Below, one piece after another: positions 13,201-28,200 of a stretch of 64,000 nt of DNA. The notes under the pieces were generated by a model that was given only the letters and a program-made list of their open reading frames with translations, searched no databases and was not told the DNA's origin. The stretch is taken from the NCBI GenBank assembly GCA_002633005.1, contig NMRA01000182.1:9077-73076 (forward strand), read 5' to 3'. Origin of the DNA: Phoronis australis. Taxonomy: Eukaryota > Phoronida > Phoronidae. Within the stretch, counting starts at the first letter, position 1; each line of letters opens with the position of its first letter. The position numbers and the translations under genes are program-made.

Positions 13201-16200
13201 AATAGTCGTGGCATCAACAAATTTTTCCTAGTGAAACGGAATTCAGCCAACACGCACGGGTAACGACCATGTCCGGTGACGGAGAATATCTCGTTCGAAT
13301 TACCTGTCTAGACAGAGCAGATATGTTTAAATTTTGCAAATATTTACCAGTGGTCGACTTGACTTCACCATCAGGAAGTTCTTTCCTTGCAAGCTTCTTC
13401 CAACTTCTCAGTGACCTTTTGCACACCCAGTAACCACAAATACTGAAATTAAATCAAATTTATAAAAACTGCATTTTAATATACAATTAGTAACCTAAAA
13501 CAGTTACTTCTCATTGCATTTATCAAATAAAAACAACCCATTAATTCTATGTGTTAGATGCATTATTTGTGCACTCCAAACATACACAGTTCATTGTTAG
13601 CACTAAGCAGTATGACAATGACATCACGCAACCTTATACTCCCAACTCCAATATGTTGGGCATCCACGAATATTTTGAAAAGTTGGCGCTTGTGCACGTG
13701 TCATTTGACCATCCACATGTACAATTGAGGGCACAGCAAGAAAAAAATTTAAAAAAGCTTCAACTGCACTCCGGTGGATTGCATGAAATCCTGAACGTAT
13801 GTCCAATCTGAAGTCTACTGTCACATAGAGACAAGACTTTCGGACATCTTGAAATTTAGGCGGAATAGATTTTTCGTAGCAATGTTTTTTGCGATCAATA
13901 TTAATAACTCAGATAATTTATTAACTCCTTTTCAAAGACAAATAGAGCATGTTATGGTTTCAATAGTATCCAGACTAATGCATTTTTTATGTTTTTGTAG
14001 ACGTGAACAGAAAGACAAAATATCCAAGTTACACTTGGCCAAAAATGCAAGAATTGAGTGTGAAACCCGGAACTGCATTCTGCGTCGCTGCAGTCCTTTT
14101 ACCAGAGTTAGCCAAGTGCTTGAACAACATACACATTGTGTTTACTCTTGACTGCCTGACCAATGATCTTGCTGTCCTCTTCCAATCGGGCCTCCACACG
14201 TATCAATCGACAGCGCAGTCTGACACACTCCTCACACAGTGATGTATTGTCCAGTCTCATAGTGAAACCATACTGTTGATACAACTCACTGGCCTAAATG
14301 GGAAACACAAGTGTTACACATTTAGGCAACAAAGAAAAATTAATCCACCTTAGTTAACACAAAACACAACTCACTACGGGCCATTTCAATTGTGCACAAA
14401 ATAATACTTTTCCTATACCTTACCTGACTCTCTCCAAAAAGTGCAGAAAAATGTTAACTTTGCGTTTTTGTAAGCCAGTATAAATTTGTTACTCCTATGC
14501 AAACTTTGAACGTCAATTCTAATGTTTGTCTATAATCTGACTTGGCAATGTTACAATTATCTTCAAACAATTCATCGCGCAATTTGAAGAAAAAATCGAT
14601 CGCCGTTTCACAAATGTCGAAAGCATTATAACGGCATCAAGCCTCAACTCTTGTCCCCCCATTAAGGTGCACTCTGTCTTGTACACTAGTGACAATGATG
14701 ATAACTGGGAAATGTGAACATTAAAACAGCCAGTCTCATTAAAGTAATAACATCAACTGCTGATCACAATAAACGTGCTAGTGGATTAGTTATAAACCAT
14801 TGATCAATGATAAAAACATGGAGAGACTCACAGCCAACTAATAATTGATATGTAAAAAGTAGCCTACCACATCTTTGTTAATACATTTCACTTCAGACAC
14901 CTTGTCTGGGTCTAGTCTGAAATACAAGAAAGAGAATTCTTTCGAAGACCATTTCATCATCATTTTCAAGATTCATAACTGCATCGGATAGTTATCCTCT
15001 TGCGGTAGATTTTATATTAAAAATTAGTCCATTTCAGGACCTCTTTAGTGGCCAGTTGACCAAGTTGCACTTCGACTGGTCGGTGATGCAGAATGACTGG
15101 TAACAATCATTTGTACAGAATTATTTTGTAATTAAATGTTTTTTATATTTTCAATAAGCTTAGGATTTTTGGAAATAACACCCTAGTAGCTATGGAAGAG
15201 GGATTGTAAAATTATAAAGCATTATGGAAGTGTTCCTTAATGTGAATTAAGTAAAATTTGACTAATTTGTGTCCTAAATTGATGCTTCAATTCTACTGCA
15301 CCAATAGTGACCAGCCAAAATGATAACATTGTGAAAGGAACGCAGCAACATTGACTAGGAAGAAACTAAGAGTCGTCTCATTAAAAGGAAATTTAAATAA
15401 ACATTTACTGATATCTTGTTCCAAATTAATATCAAGTTCTTCACTGTTGTATTCCTGGAACTAATTAATATGCAAGAAAACATTCCTGACTCAGCGCACT
15501 TGGTGTGTTTCATTTTCTTACAGCTTGTTTCAGCGTTCTATTTTAATTCAGCAAACATACTTATTGACTTGGGTGTCATTTCAACTATTTTGCAAACATC
15601 ACTGCAGTTATAACCCAATCAAACCAGTGCTTTATATAAAAAACAGTTTTGATTTTGACCACCCACAGTTATAAAATTGGTCTTGTCTTGCTTGTTACTC
15701 AGTTTATAAATAATCTTGACTTGGGAAGAATTGAAAATTTCTTACTTCTTCAGACTAAGGTTACAAAGTTTCAGGTCATAGCGTGACTTGGAATTTTATG
15801 AGCATCGCCTGAAGAAATTACCAACGATAACTTCAAAGTCCAGAAATAACACCAATTTTGACAAGGAAATCGTCAAGTCCAATTTCATGATGGTTTGTAG
15901 TCTCAATCAAAAGTGGTTTTGAGATGAAAGGCTCGTTTAATGCCACTTTATCTGAAGCAAGGGAAACAAAACAACACGTAGGTATAGTCAAGTTTTCAGA
16001 GATGAATCTAGCTGGATAAATGTATAAAGTACAATTATATAAAATTACAAAAAATCAATACAAACTCGATTTATTAGAAACCTTTTAACCATGAAGATGA
16101 GCGGGTTAGGCATTGTTCCAAAGGACCTCAGCTAAATCAGAATGACAACTTCACACCAAGTACGATATGCAATTATCACTGCTTGAGAAGAACAAAAATC

Positions 16201-19200
16201 CAAGAACCAGCTCACTTGTTGTGTGGACATAAGAACTTTATATTATCCACGTGTTTGGCCTGCTCAGGGTCGTGAAGCCACTTGCTCAGCCAATCCCCAC
16301 TAATCCACTCAAACTCATCACCCTGTGGTACTGGAAGCCGTTCATAGATGTCTCTCACCAGGGCCTGCCGTGCTCTGCCACACTCAACACTCTTATCCTA
16401 AGAAAGATGTTAAGGGAGTGGATTAATAGATCTGCTTTACGATTAAAACTTAAGACAGAAACTTGGTCTTACGTCGACAAAACTATTTTTGAAAAGCACT
16501 TAAAGCTCAGTTTAGCAGAACCCCAAAGCACCTGAGAATATCCCCATAGCTGCTACTTAATGAGAAAATGTGCCCGCTGCACTGTACAAATAATTTCCAG
16601 CCACTGACGTTGTAATAATTACATGACTGAACCTATATTTGGTGATTGTAAAGTAGTAGCATAACACGAATGTAGGATCTTAGACTTTGGAATGTCAGGA
16701 ATGTCAGGAATGTCAGGAATGTCAGGAATGTCACATCTCTGAGACGACAGATTGGATTCATATGAAATATTCAGATGCTATGCGGTATGTAGTCTTCTCC
16801 AAGATGTTTTTAGAGATTGTTTTTCAAACGGTTCCACCTTTGCACGAGAGGCTATCAAAAATAGACTTTTATGAAGTTCATCAAAAGAATTTTTAAAAGT
16901 AGCATTAAATCAAAATGAAATATTTTAGAAGACTGTAACTAGATCGTTTTTGAGACCTAACCTTATCAGTTATATCACATAAAATCTGGCATGTTATTGT
17001 TGTTTCCCCACCAGATATAAGAATACGAGGCATATGTGTATCACTTGTATTTCTGAGCAGACATTTTCGTTTGTGTTGAGTGCTACACTATCTTACTTAG
17101 TTAGCACAAACGGATTTGCACAAACACTGCCAACCACAGGGAATTAATGACTTTTCAGACAACTAAAATTAGGCTGTTTAGCCCCTTGCTTGAGGAAAAA
17201 TGCCCACCCCCTTGGTGCAAAATGCCCCACCCCCTTTGGTGTAAAACGCCCAAGGGAAGATGTTACGCCCCAGATCACAGATTAACAACAAAAATGAAAA
17301 GTCTCAAGAGATGAATTAATAGCACTGAGGAACATACAATAGCACTAAAATCATTTATGCATTACTACCACAGTTTAAAGTGGCTAGAACACAATGCAAT
17401 GAATCGTTCAGCTTTTGTTTTCTTTAACAAAACAGCAAATATGAAGAACATGCGACTCAAATAACGGTATGACTCAAAAGGAAAAATACATCCGTCGAAA
17501 ACAATTAGTGCGATTATTATATCACATGTCAGAAGAGGAAGTGTGGCTTAGTCAGATAAGTGACCTCTTCCTTTATTCAAGGCCAGGTACCCAGCACTTC
17601 AGGTCAATTCTAACTGTAGATAATTATATCAATTAAGCAAAAGATCAGTACAATGGGCCCACCTGAGTGTCCTACTCACGTCTAGAACAATGTGTACAAC
17701 ATCGCATGCAACTATTTTGACACGTGTCATCAATCTATAGGCCTAAAGGTTGATATTTTTATTCCAATGTTTATCTGTGGGGGCAGTACATTTCTGAATT
17801 GCCCACGATGAATCATCCCAGGTTTCGTTACACATTTGTTGTCATGGAGACAATGTTACATGCATGTTAGCATACCATGGTTTAGGAGCGAAACATAAGT
17901 TTTAGTTTGGGGAGTGACAAAAGTAATTTGCCTAATGCCCTAAAACCCTTTAAAACCTTCGGTGTCAAGACGAGGAAGTGGAAGCAGGCGAGTTCTCATT
18001 TTGTTGGGAATGTCACCTTTTCTAAAGGATTTCTGTTGAAATTCACTTTTTGTTAAAGGTATCTTGAACCGTTTCAGTCAAATTGTACAAATCAATTCCT
18101 CATGTGCAAGCCAGAAGTGGTGATGCATTTAGTACAGATGAAGTAACCTATCCCATTTCACCAACCCTCCCTCCAGCTTTCAGTTCTCATAACTGGATGT
18201 CATGGCCAAGACCCGAGTAACTTTTCAGTTTCAAACTTGATCAAATTGCATTGGACTCGAGCAATGATCATACAGACACAGACAATAGAACCAAAATAAC
18301 AGTGATTCAGCTGGTCAGCTGACACTTGGTGTTTCAGAACTATAACCATTAAAACTACATTTAGCATTTTGGACACCAGATTTGCATGTTTTCAGTAAAT
18401 CTCATTTTGCAGATTCTTCCACAAAGACCAAAAAAATGAGATTTTCAGCATACATGTGTATTCAATTGAAACAGTGTTTAGTTGGTATTATTCCCAGTTA
18501 ATTAAGTTTGAAACAATACATGGAGTGATTCAATTGAAACAGTGTTTAGTTGGTATTATTCCCAGTTAATTATGTTTGAAACAATACATGGAGTGATTCA
18601 ATTGAAACAGTATTTAGTTGGTATTATTCCCAGTTACTTATGTTTGAAACAATACATGCAGTGATTCAATTGAAACAGTGTTTAGTTGGTATTATTCCCA
18701 GTTAATTATGTTTGAAACAATACATGGAGTGATTCAACTGAAACAGTGTTTAGTTGGTATTATTCCCAGTTAATTATGTTTGAAACAATACATGGAGTGA
18801 TTCAATTGAAACAGTGTTTAGTTGGTATTATTCCCAGTTAATTATGTTTGAAACAATACATGCAGTGATTCGACAACCATTTTTACAATTCTCTAATTAA
18901 AGGTGTTTAGTTGGTGGACTGCACTTCCATTAGTGAAAAGATCAGGTTGATCAAAAGTCAGTAAATAATTTACTTTACAAGTGTATTATTGCCGGGCGTA
19001 ATAGGTAATTGCGTACTCCAAACCAAATCTCCATTCGAATTCACTTTTTGCATACAGTACACAGGCCTCATGTTAATGTTGTCTGGCTTGCTCACAGCCT
19101 CAACTGAAGACAGATCCAAAGCCATGACCTCAGTAGTTGCAGTGCCACACTTTACCTGTAGATACATGGCAACCATTAAGTGTGTTCAACTGACAAGATC

Positions 19201-22200
19201 ACCGGCCGCAATTTCATATTCTACTGAATTTCTAGAAGCCATTGCCCGAAATCGACAAAATTTAAATGAACGAAGTTTTGCAGATTATGAGTTTTGGTCA
19301 TAGCTAATAACTTCAATAGGTCTATCCTAACTAACCATAAGCAATCTAAAAATATGCCCAACCTCAAACTAATTGTAAACAACTGAAGTTCCTTGAATAT
19401 TATTGTTTTTGTTGGGTTGGGGTGGAACCAATTGTTGTTTTAATAATGAGGATTGGCAATTACAAATGGAGTATACCTAGTATTTTAATGCAATGGTTCA
19501 CCACCATTACTTTGACTTGGCGTTAGCTCATAAGCTACGGGGGTCTTATTGATTCCATAAAATATTCCAAATTCTCCAGAAAGGTCTTCAAGAAGGTTAA
19601 CTCGTTTCAAGTCAAATCAACCAGTAATCTTATGCTTAAATAAATGTGAAATTTCATTCTTACTGCATTTTTGACCGACAACTTATGGAATAAGCCAGCA
19701 GTATTTTGCAATGTCAATTTATTATTTTAGCCATTCAAGAAAACATTTATATAAAGAACATTACCATTTCAACTACACTATGATAACGTTGACTTCTGGT
19801 CTTTGTTAAAAACGTAATTTGTAGCTGCTGGTATTACTGCAACATAAATATTCAAGTTTTATTTTTCATTTTCTGTTCTCTTTCTTCTAAAAATCTTGGG
19901 TCATTGTTTAAAAAATTATACCACGATACCAGTCGAGTGTTTTACTTTGCCACTAGAACAAAGACAAGCTTTTCTACCAGTCACAAAACAGATGGAAACA
20001 AGAATATTTCACTTTTAATTAAATACAAACTATACAGTCAACAAATGGATTATAAAACCAAAGGACTGTCACAGTGCTGAAAACCAGCTGCACTGCAGCC
20101 ATTTCTGTTGGGTTTTGTACCTACATCAGTGCCCATCAAACTACACTCTGTGGCGCATGGGTTAGTATTTGTTCCATTAGTCACCTGATTCCTCAGCAAC
20201 ATGAAATCATACATTTCCGGGAGTATGAGAGTAAAACAGCTTAACGGGGCTAAGAAATATGTGTTGATGCAAGTCTTCGCAAGATATCGCTATACATTAC
20301 AAGCAAAACACATGATCACTACTATTATGTTTGGCTAAACTCGCGAAATTCTTGCATCTATGTAATGGGTAAAATGCGGATGAGAATCAATCTGTTGACT
20401 TTTAATGACTACATCTCCGAATAAGACAAGTCACAACTATGCAGGTAATTTTACATTGGCTTGATGAAAAAAATGATTTGTTTTTTTGACATTATCAAAG
20501 CTATGCAAACAATATCCACAAAATGGCCATCAAAGCACCATCTTACGTTAATTTCGTCTAAAAGCAAGAGCCCTCAAGCTACTGACATTGTACGCAAATT
20601 TCATGTCGACGACATGAAAAGCTCGATCTCAAACACGTATACGAAAGGCAAAGTAAAAACTTGATGACAAAGCAAGATACTTGAAGAAATTTCATTTCTC
20701 CAAGAAATAATATGGTCGTGGTAAATATCGGTGCACCTGCACCACAAAAGGACATAGCTTTCAATACAAAAAGCCAAGTCAGTGATGACAAAGGACAACA
20801 CATGGACTATCTGCCACGGTTCCCTGGCTTTGATAGCACTATGAACCTCGAAATCCACTTAGAAATTGAATATGAAGATATTAAAACTTCATTTCGTCCT
20901 GCTGGGGCTTTTCACTCTCAAACCAGTCTTGTAATTTTGCATAAGTTGGACACTTTTCCTATAAGTGAAGCTGGTACAAGCCCAATTCTATGAATAAATA
21001 GGAGATACCCCCATATTTTGGCATGTTCAGATATCAATGGGGTACAAGATGATTCATCTAGAAGTCAAATAACCTCTAATGAGGACTGAGTTAAACTATT
21101 GAAACCAAAAGTATCCATGGCCAAGCTGGCCTGTGATACATCCTGTGCAGAGGCCCGGCTCCTATTTAAGCATAACAAGAATTGCAACCCTCACATTTTC
21201 TGAAGCGCTCAACCTCTTGACACAAACACCATGCTCTTCACTCTGGTTTTGATAGGTTTTCTCTTCACAACACTTGAGGCCTGCTCACAAAGATACAACC
21301 ATTCAGCTATCCTTTTCAAACAGCAACAGCAGAACGAAGAGATTCAACAGCTTAGTAGCAAGTTGACAGGAATCTCAGAGAAGACAGAGAGACTGGAGAG
21401 ACTGGATAAAAACAACTATTCAGTAATCATTCTCAAACAGCAGCAGGAAGATATTCAACAACTTCGTAGCATGTTGACAGAGATCTCAGTGAAGACACAG
21501 AGACTGGAGAGACAGCTGCTCTACACATGTCCTGCAAGCTACACTCGGATTGGGCCTTTTTGCTACAAAATATATGTTAAGAATTCCACTTGGTTTGAGG
21601 CACGCCAAATGTGTCACAGTGATGGCGCTCATTTGGTTTCCATAGAAACTGCAGCTGAGCAAGAAGCAATAGTTCAGTTTGTGAAGAACTATACAAATAC
21701 ACACATGTGGACAAGTGGGAATGACCAGGCAGAGGAAGGACACTTTGTGTGGAATGCCACATGGAAAGACTTTCGCTACACAAATTGGAATGGTAAGGTT
21801 ATTGTTTTCATTGCAATCCTAGCACTAATGTAATGCCTATATCTAAAATGCCACCAAAGCAGCAAGCCTGTATTAGTCAAATGTAATAATTTAAGTGCCG
21901 TTAAGACAGCAGAGGTTGAGTTTTGAGGTTTAGGACACCCAGTGGTGTCATTCCTTAGCAGAGACTTTTTCAAGAGTAGCTGGATAATCATTTACAAGTT
22001 TTGAGTTTAATTGGAACAAGAAGATAAATTCAAGATTAAAACACATCCCAATTCATAAGCCAGGTTTTAAAGGGACATAATCAGTTTTAGGGACAAAAAT
22101 GCAATTTGGGGATTATTGATTATTGATTACTGATGGCTTGGATTAGACTCCTTGAAGTTATAAGCTTTCACCAGAGATTCCTGACATCAGCTTTTAGTCA

Positions 22201-25200
22201 TTCAGTAGAAGACGGAAATTGAGGTCCACTGTAATACCCAAATGTGTGCCACATTGGCTCAAAGCTCTACTAACAAAGCATCGGACTGTGGCCTTTGAGG
22301 TCATGTATTAAAATCCATCTTGGGGTTAATCTCAAATACTCGTTTATGCCATTAAATTACTTTGAACAACAGGTTGCACTACTTCCCCCATACAGTTGTC
22401 AGTGAAATTTCCGTCATCCTCAGAAGTTTCAGCCACAACTCATATGCTTCCCCTCAGGCCACCAGTGCTGATCAGACTTGAGTCTGATAGGTGAGCTGTT
22501 GTTGAAACAGCCATAGCAGCCACAACCATGATGAAGCGACCTCAGAGGCCAATGATGCACTCTTCATCAACACTTTCTGAGATTTCCCAGAAATGCCAAG
22601 AGCCTTACACATCTTATGGGCACTTGTAGCAACAAAACTCATGTATCCCACGTCGACGGTAAGCAAAACGCTTTCCACAAATTGATAAAACATTGCATTT
22701 GGTTATTGTACTTCAGTAGCTTCTGTTTGTAGGCCTCCATCAACTCATCTGGACACACAGTTGTAGCCACTACGTGCTGTGGGAGTCTGGCTTGTGTATT
22801 GCAGTAAACGCAAAGTTTCGGTCTCATTCAAGGCTAAAATCTCCATGTTTTCTTTGAACATCTTTGCATGACATTCTCCCCTGAATGAGTTGAACTTGCC
22901 CTTGGAAACCTTCCTGTGTGGTTAGCACTCAAATTAAGCACATAATACTGTACTGCAAATTGTTTCAGAAAATGAGCCAAATGACGAACATGGAGGACAG
23001 CACTGTGTGGAAATAAACGACAACAAGCAGTGGAATGATGTCGAGTGCACCAGCACATACCAACTTCCATTGTGCGAAATGTAACAGAGTACAACCAGGC
23101 CACAGATCATGGGAAGACTGAAAGTGCATGGCTCTTCGACAGGAACGTCCCGAATTACACGGTGATAGAACTGTCCTTTGTACTAAAGATTAGAAAGCGA
23201 GTGACCTTGTTTTTGAAATCAAGCACATTTTCGTGTCTCACGTTGATGTCAGGAAGACAAAAAAATTCAAATCAAGCATTAACAAGTATTTGTCCAGTTT
23301 ATTAAACTTTCTCACATCGGAGTTGCAGCCCACAGCATAGCAGTAACATTCCGTTGGAACTGGAAGGACGAATATAGTAATGCAACTGAGAAAATCTTGC
23401 AAAGAATCAGACCTCAACAAATAACATGTGAAACTTCAGTGGCATGAAAACGAGGTAGTAAATGTGCTTGGCGGATGTTTACGACATTGTGGGTAAATAC
23501 AGAGAGATTTGAGTGTCGCTGTGTAATATGGGACGACCCTATTGGCAAACATGGAAATGAGGGGTGGGGGGAGGTTTAACCCAGACATGGGTGCTTAAGA
23601 GATTTCATATCAAAACTAGAAAGAGGGCTATCTGTAAACTTATACACTAGATGACCTTCATAAAGGAAACATAAACTTAATTCCTAGAAGCTTGTGTCGG
23701 GGATTTTTACCCTTCTAATTGCCACTTTGTATAATTGCTTAAAAATTACACAACAGTGGAAAGAACAAAAATAACGCATTTCTTCAATAATGTCCCAAGA
23801 TGATTCCAATGGCAACAGACCATCATTTCAGTGTCTGACATTAAGGGAATACCCAATTTGCAATAAGAGAGTTGAGTAAAGCTCAGCTCACCATTTCTGA
23901 CTTGAGGCCGTCAGTCTCAGTACAAATAATATCCGATAGGTGTCGTGTGCGATGCGCCGGATTGCGATGCCAACACTGCCATGCCGCGGCTAACCTAGGA
24001 CTATTAGTTCAGGACCAAAAACGTCAACGAAGCGGTTTGTTTTTAAGCATTGTTACATATTAAGAAAGTAAGCATGCGTATCATTCCATTGTTATCAACA
24101 TCTTTGTAATAAGCTATGCTAGAATAAAGCGCTTTTTCCAGAATCATTATTCCATTGTATTCAACACCCTAAGTAATCAGCCATGTTGGAATAAAGGTTT
24201 TTTTCAGAATCGCCAGTTCCCTCAGACACAGCGCTATGACTGAGCACTTTGTCTGTGCAACTCTGCCCCATTTTAATTGTTTGAGCTGCTCATGACTATG
24301 CAAGTCACCATCTAGGTACGACAAACTACCACAACTTATCTGCGATTGGCACAGCCAGATTTTCACACATTTGACATAGCACATCCACTCTAAGATGCTT
24401 CTTGTATAAAGTTTCACACAATTATCACTACAAAGCGTTTATCGTCGCATTATGTAACCCTGTTTCCCAAAATATTTACACTGTCTTCACACAATCACCC
24501 AGAATTGTTTCTTGAAACAGAAAAGGGTCACTCACCCTCTGATTGAGCCCGAGTCGCCATAGTCACCCATGACCTTTGAAATTGAAGTACACACTCGAAG
24601 TTCAAACGATTTCTCGTTACTGTAAGGCTAGTTGCCGAAGCAAAAGTTAAATCGGCGCTTTCTAATCGACACATGTATTAGAGCAGTAATTGTGCAATTT
24701 GAAATTATAGGAGAAAATACAAGTTAAAAAATACACGGCAAAGTTTCCAGGTTTGATGGAACGCATAACGCATTTGCAAGTAATTGATTTGGGTAATTAT
24801 ACAGTGTTATGGAAAGGTCTGCAATGAGTGTTAGCTATTTTATTCACTTGCTTAAAGATTTAAAATAAACAAACGAGAATTGCAGCCCTGTGCAAGGATT
24901 TTAACTTCGTTCAAAAATGGCCAATTACAGATGTAGCAATTCGAGACCGTAAATATGCTTGATCTTGAGATCAAACTGTGAATTCAATCGGCTTCTGTAA
25001 ACACTTTGAAATAACCATAAAACTATTTTCTGTTATCTCTTCAGTATATTAACTTTATAATAAAACCGTGTTCACCGCTTAATAACCACAGACATAAATT
25101 ATCATGTTTTTGACACCACTGCGCGAGTTTACCCATCATAGACAGAGACGCAGGGCATAACAGGGCATAGCATTTACCTGATCAGTCCAAAATTAAAAAC

Positions 25201-28200
25201 ATTTCCTTCAATCATTTTCGTTGTCATAGTTCACTAATTTTATGAAGATCCATCACAGGACTCATCATAGGTTAACGAAGTAAGCGCATAAAAGTAAAAT
25301 ACCCAAAAGGGGACACCACATTAGATACAGCCATACAAAATTAGAATCAGCTGTGTTGTCTTCAATAGGAACACACTTCTACACCTCATGAAGCTCCATC
25401 GCGAATTTGGCAGATACTGAGCCTGGTACAAAAATTGCTCTAAGGAGCCTTTCAGTAGTTGTACCTATCTGAAAGACGATGGTTTTCAGTAAAATTTCAT
25501 AAAAATACACCCATACAAGAACCTAAAATTGCTATTGGGGGCACCATCCTAGTCGCATCTGTCCAAAGAAGGTGGGTACGTCTTCTTCATGATAGAAACA
25601 CAAATTTCATGAAAATGACAGACATTAAGGTAGATGCAAAGGAAACTATAATTCCCACTAGGGAGCACAGCAGCATTCACAGTGGCTGCCTACAAGGGGG
25701 AAATCCTGGGATAAAGACCAATGTAACTATGTGGCAAAGCTGTCTGATATGGCATCAGCTGGAGACAGTCTTTCGAAGTCCTCTTGAATAGGACGCTAAT
25801 CCATCGCCGGCGACTCACTAGCCGTTGAAAGTACTGATTTATGCAGACAAGTTGTCTACACTAATGTAACTTCATTATCATTTTCAAGGTGATATCTACT
25901 TGGCAGTCTAACTCCTGCCTTTTCAATTTAGTGCTCACAATGAGCACTACTACCAAGTAAATGTATACATTTATCCAGTTGAAGTATTACTTTACTAGGA
26001 CTACCCACACATTCTGAATGCAAGCCAAACACCACTTACCCTCATAGCTTTCATTTCTGTGACCCACTGCTCAAACTGCTCATTGTCCTGACGCACGTAC
26101 TGCATTAGGTGATTGGGGATCTCAATATGGGCGCCTGAAATTACCAAGAGAGCAAATGTTTTAAAGACTCTCATACCAACGTTTGACATTTTGATACGTT
26201 ATGCAACTATCGTGGTGACCATACCTCCAGTAGTTTGAGAGTAACTCCAACTGCCAGCAAACCATCAGTGAAAATAACAAACAATTACAACTCTAATTTA
26301 TACTGGCAATTTGACACAGCTGAAAGCCAGAGTATTAGCATTTCAAGCAGTTTGTAACAATATTACTGTTACATGTAGTGTACAATACTACAAGTGCATT
26401 CATTTTGCATCGTTACAGTGCACAAGATGCCAACTTAAGGTTATCTCAAACCTTATTTAATGACCTTCATTCTGACTCACATATCACAACAGTATGCAAA
26501 CCTACGTCAGCAAGTAAAAGTAAATTTCTGAACAAAAAAAGACCAGATTATAAAACTACGTTTTATATTGATGTGCCATTATTACCCTTATTAACACCTT
26601 TTTTCAGTCAAAATTTCGGTTTCAAGAAATTAAAGTACATCCATAGCAAAATAGCCCTAATTGGTAGATATTAATGAAACCCTTTTAAAATGAAAACTTC
26701 ACAATTTACCTCAAAAATGCTGTTAGGAATTTCTGATAACTTTTTTAGTTTTGTTCCTATGCCAAATTAACTTTCAAAACGTAAGGTATCTTAATAGTAG
26801 TGTTGTATTCATCCATCTTAAGGAATACAAAAACGAGGCATTTGAAAGGAAAACCCTAACACTGTTTCTGTGATTGGTGAATAAATATTAAAAGTGGAAA
26901 GTTTCAAAGATATTCACCAAATTTCCAGAACTCGTTTTCTAAGTTGATTATCCGAAGCCAAGAAAAAGCAGAAAACGTTTTGAGTCTTAAAAATCTGACA
27001 GTTGCCACTTAAATATTCAGTGAAAACTTGTTTTTGGTGACTATATCATGTACATGCCTCAGTCGTGTTTGCTATTTTCAACATTAACTCAAAATGTCAA
27101 CTGAATTTGCAGTGCCTTCTTATTAACTTCATTATGTCACTAAAATCGTGTGAATGTGTCTGGAGGCATGGCGAGATCAGCAGATTTAGTTAATGTGGCT
27201 CAGGGCAGTGATATTTTGAGAACAACGCATGTATGCAAATTAAGAGGATTGTTTTTATAATCAAGAAAAATTTCAGAGCATGGAAATTTCTCGGAAAAGT
27301 AACGCATCACACATCAGGCACTCCAAGGCCACCTCATGAAGTATAACTCATCAACTAACTCACCTTGTACAGCATAACCTCGCCTGTGATAGACCAACAT
27401 ATAGGAGTTCCTCGAACAGTGGAAGCCCTTTGTGGCCTTGGGCTTGTTGCATGACTTGTCTGTAAAGTGACTCAACAGTTAGAGTTATAGTAAACATCAA
27501 CACCTATGAACATTTTACAGTACAAATAAAGTAAGCAGATAAAATACCATTTGCTCGTCATGGTCGCTAATTCAATTGACAGAAAAATGACCACTGATAA
27601 CTATGATGGCGTCCAACTTACTATCTTTCCAGTTAATTCCCCTTCATTCTGGGTCACGAGGGAAGACAAGCTACTCTAACAATAACGTCGGTTTCCACCC
27701 AGCCATCATTTTGTCTGTGAATACTTTTGGCATTCACTGTAACTTGACGCAAGTCGTATCCATGCCAACAGAGTGCTAAGAAGTGTCAAGTGCACAAACT
27801 AGAACATCCATACAGTGGAACTTTCCCCTAGTTAAGCACTATTAGTAAGCTTAACCTTAAATCTTTTGGAAATCATCTCGTTCTGTTGAAGATACAGAAA
27901 AATTTGTCATGGAAATTAAAAAGAAAATTTTCTGGACAGGTTAAAATTTGTAAAAGAATTCGTGTAACCTAACACTGACAGTGACGTCCAGCCAGAGACA
28001 AAGAGCTCAGATAGAGATATTGATAAACAAGAAAACCATAAATCAGAGACTTAGATGAAAAGTTAGCTCAGAAACTCTTGCCAAGATGAACTTTCAGCAA
28101 GAAATTATGTCAGTATCAGATATTCTTGCAAACTACAACAGTCAGCATACCGGTCATGTCATCCTCATTTCCCAGCTGTAAGTCACGGCCCGCCATTTTC

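Noticed and set aside
13849-14242. Two overlapping plus-strand frames
   Set aside because: They are antisense to USP48 exon 15 (14293-14133) and its flanking intron, and show no domain.
24531-24568. Minus-strand start-like segment (ATGGCGACTCGGGCTCAATC then GTGAGT)
   Set aside because: It could be a short first exon, but I found no second exon in phase. It is not needed by USP48, where exon 12 joins exon 13 directly.
25459-25791. Plus-strand frame of 110 codons
   Set aside because: Low-complexity, repeat-like surroundings with recurring AAATTTCATGAAAATGA-type words; no domain.
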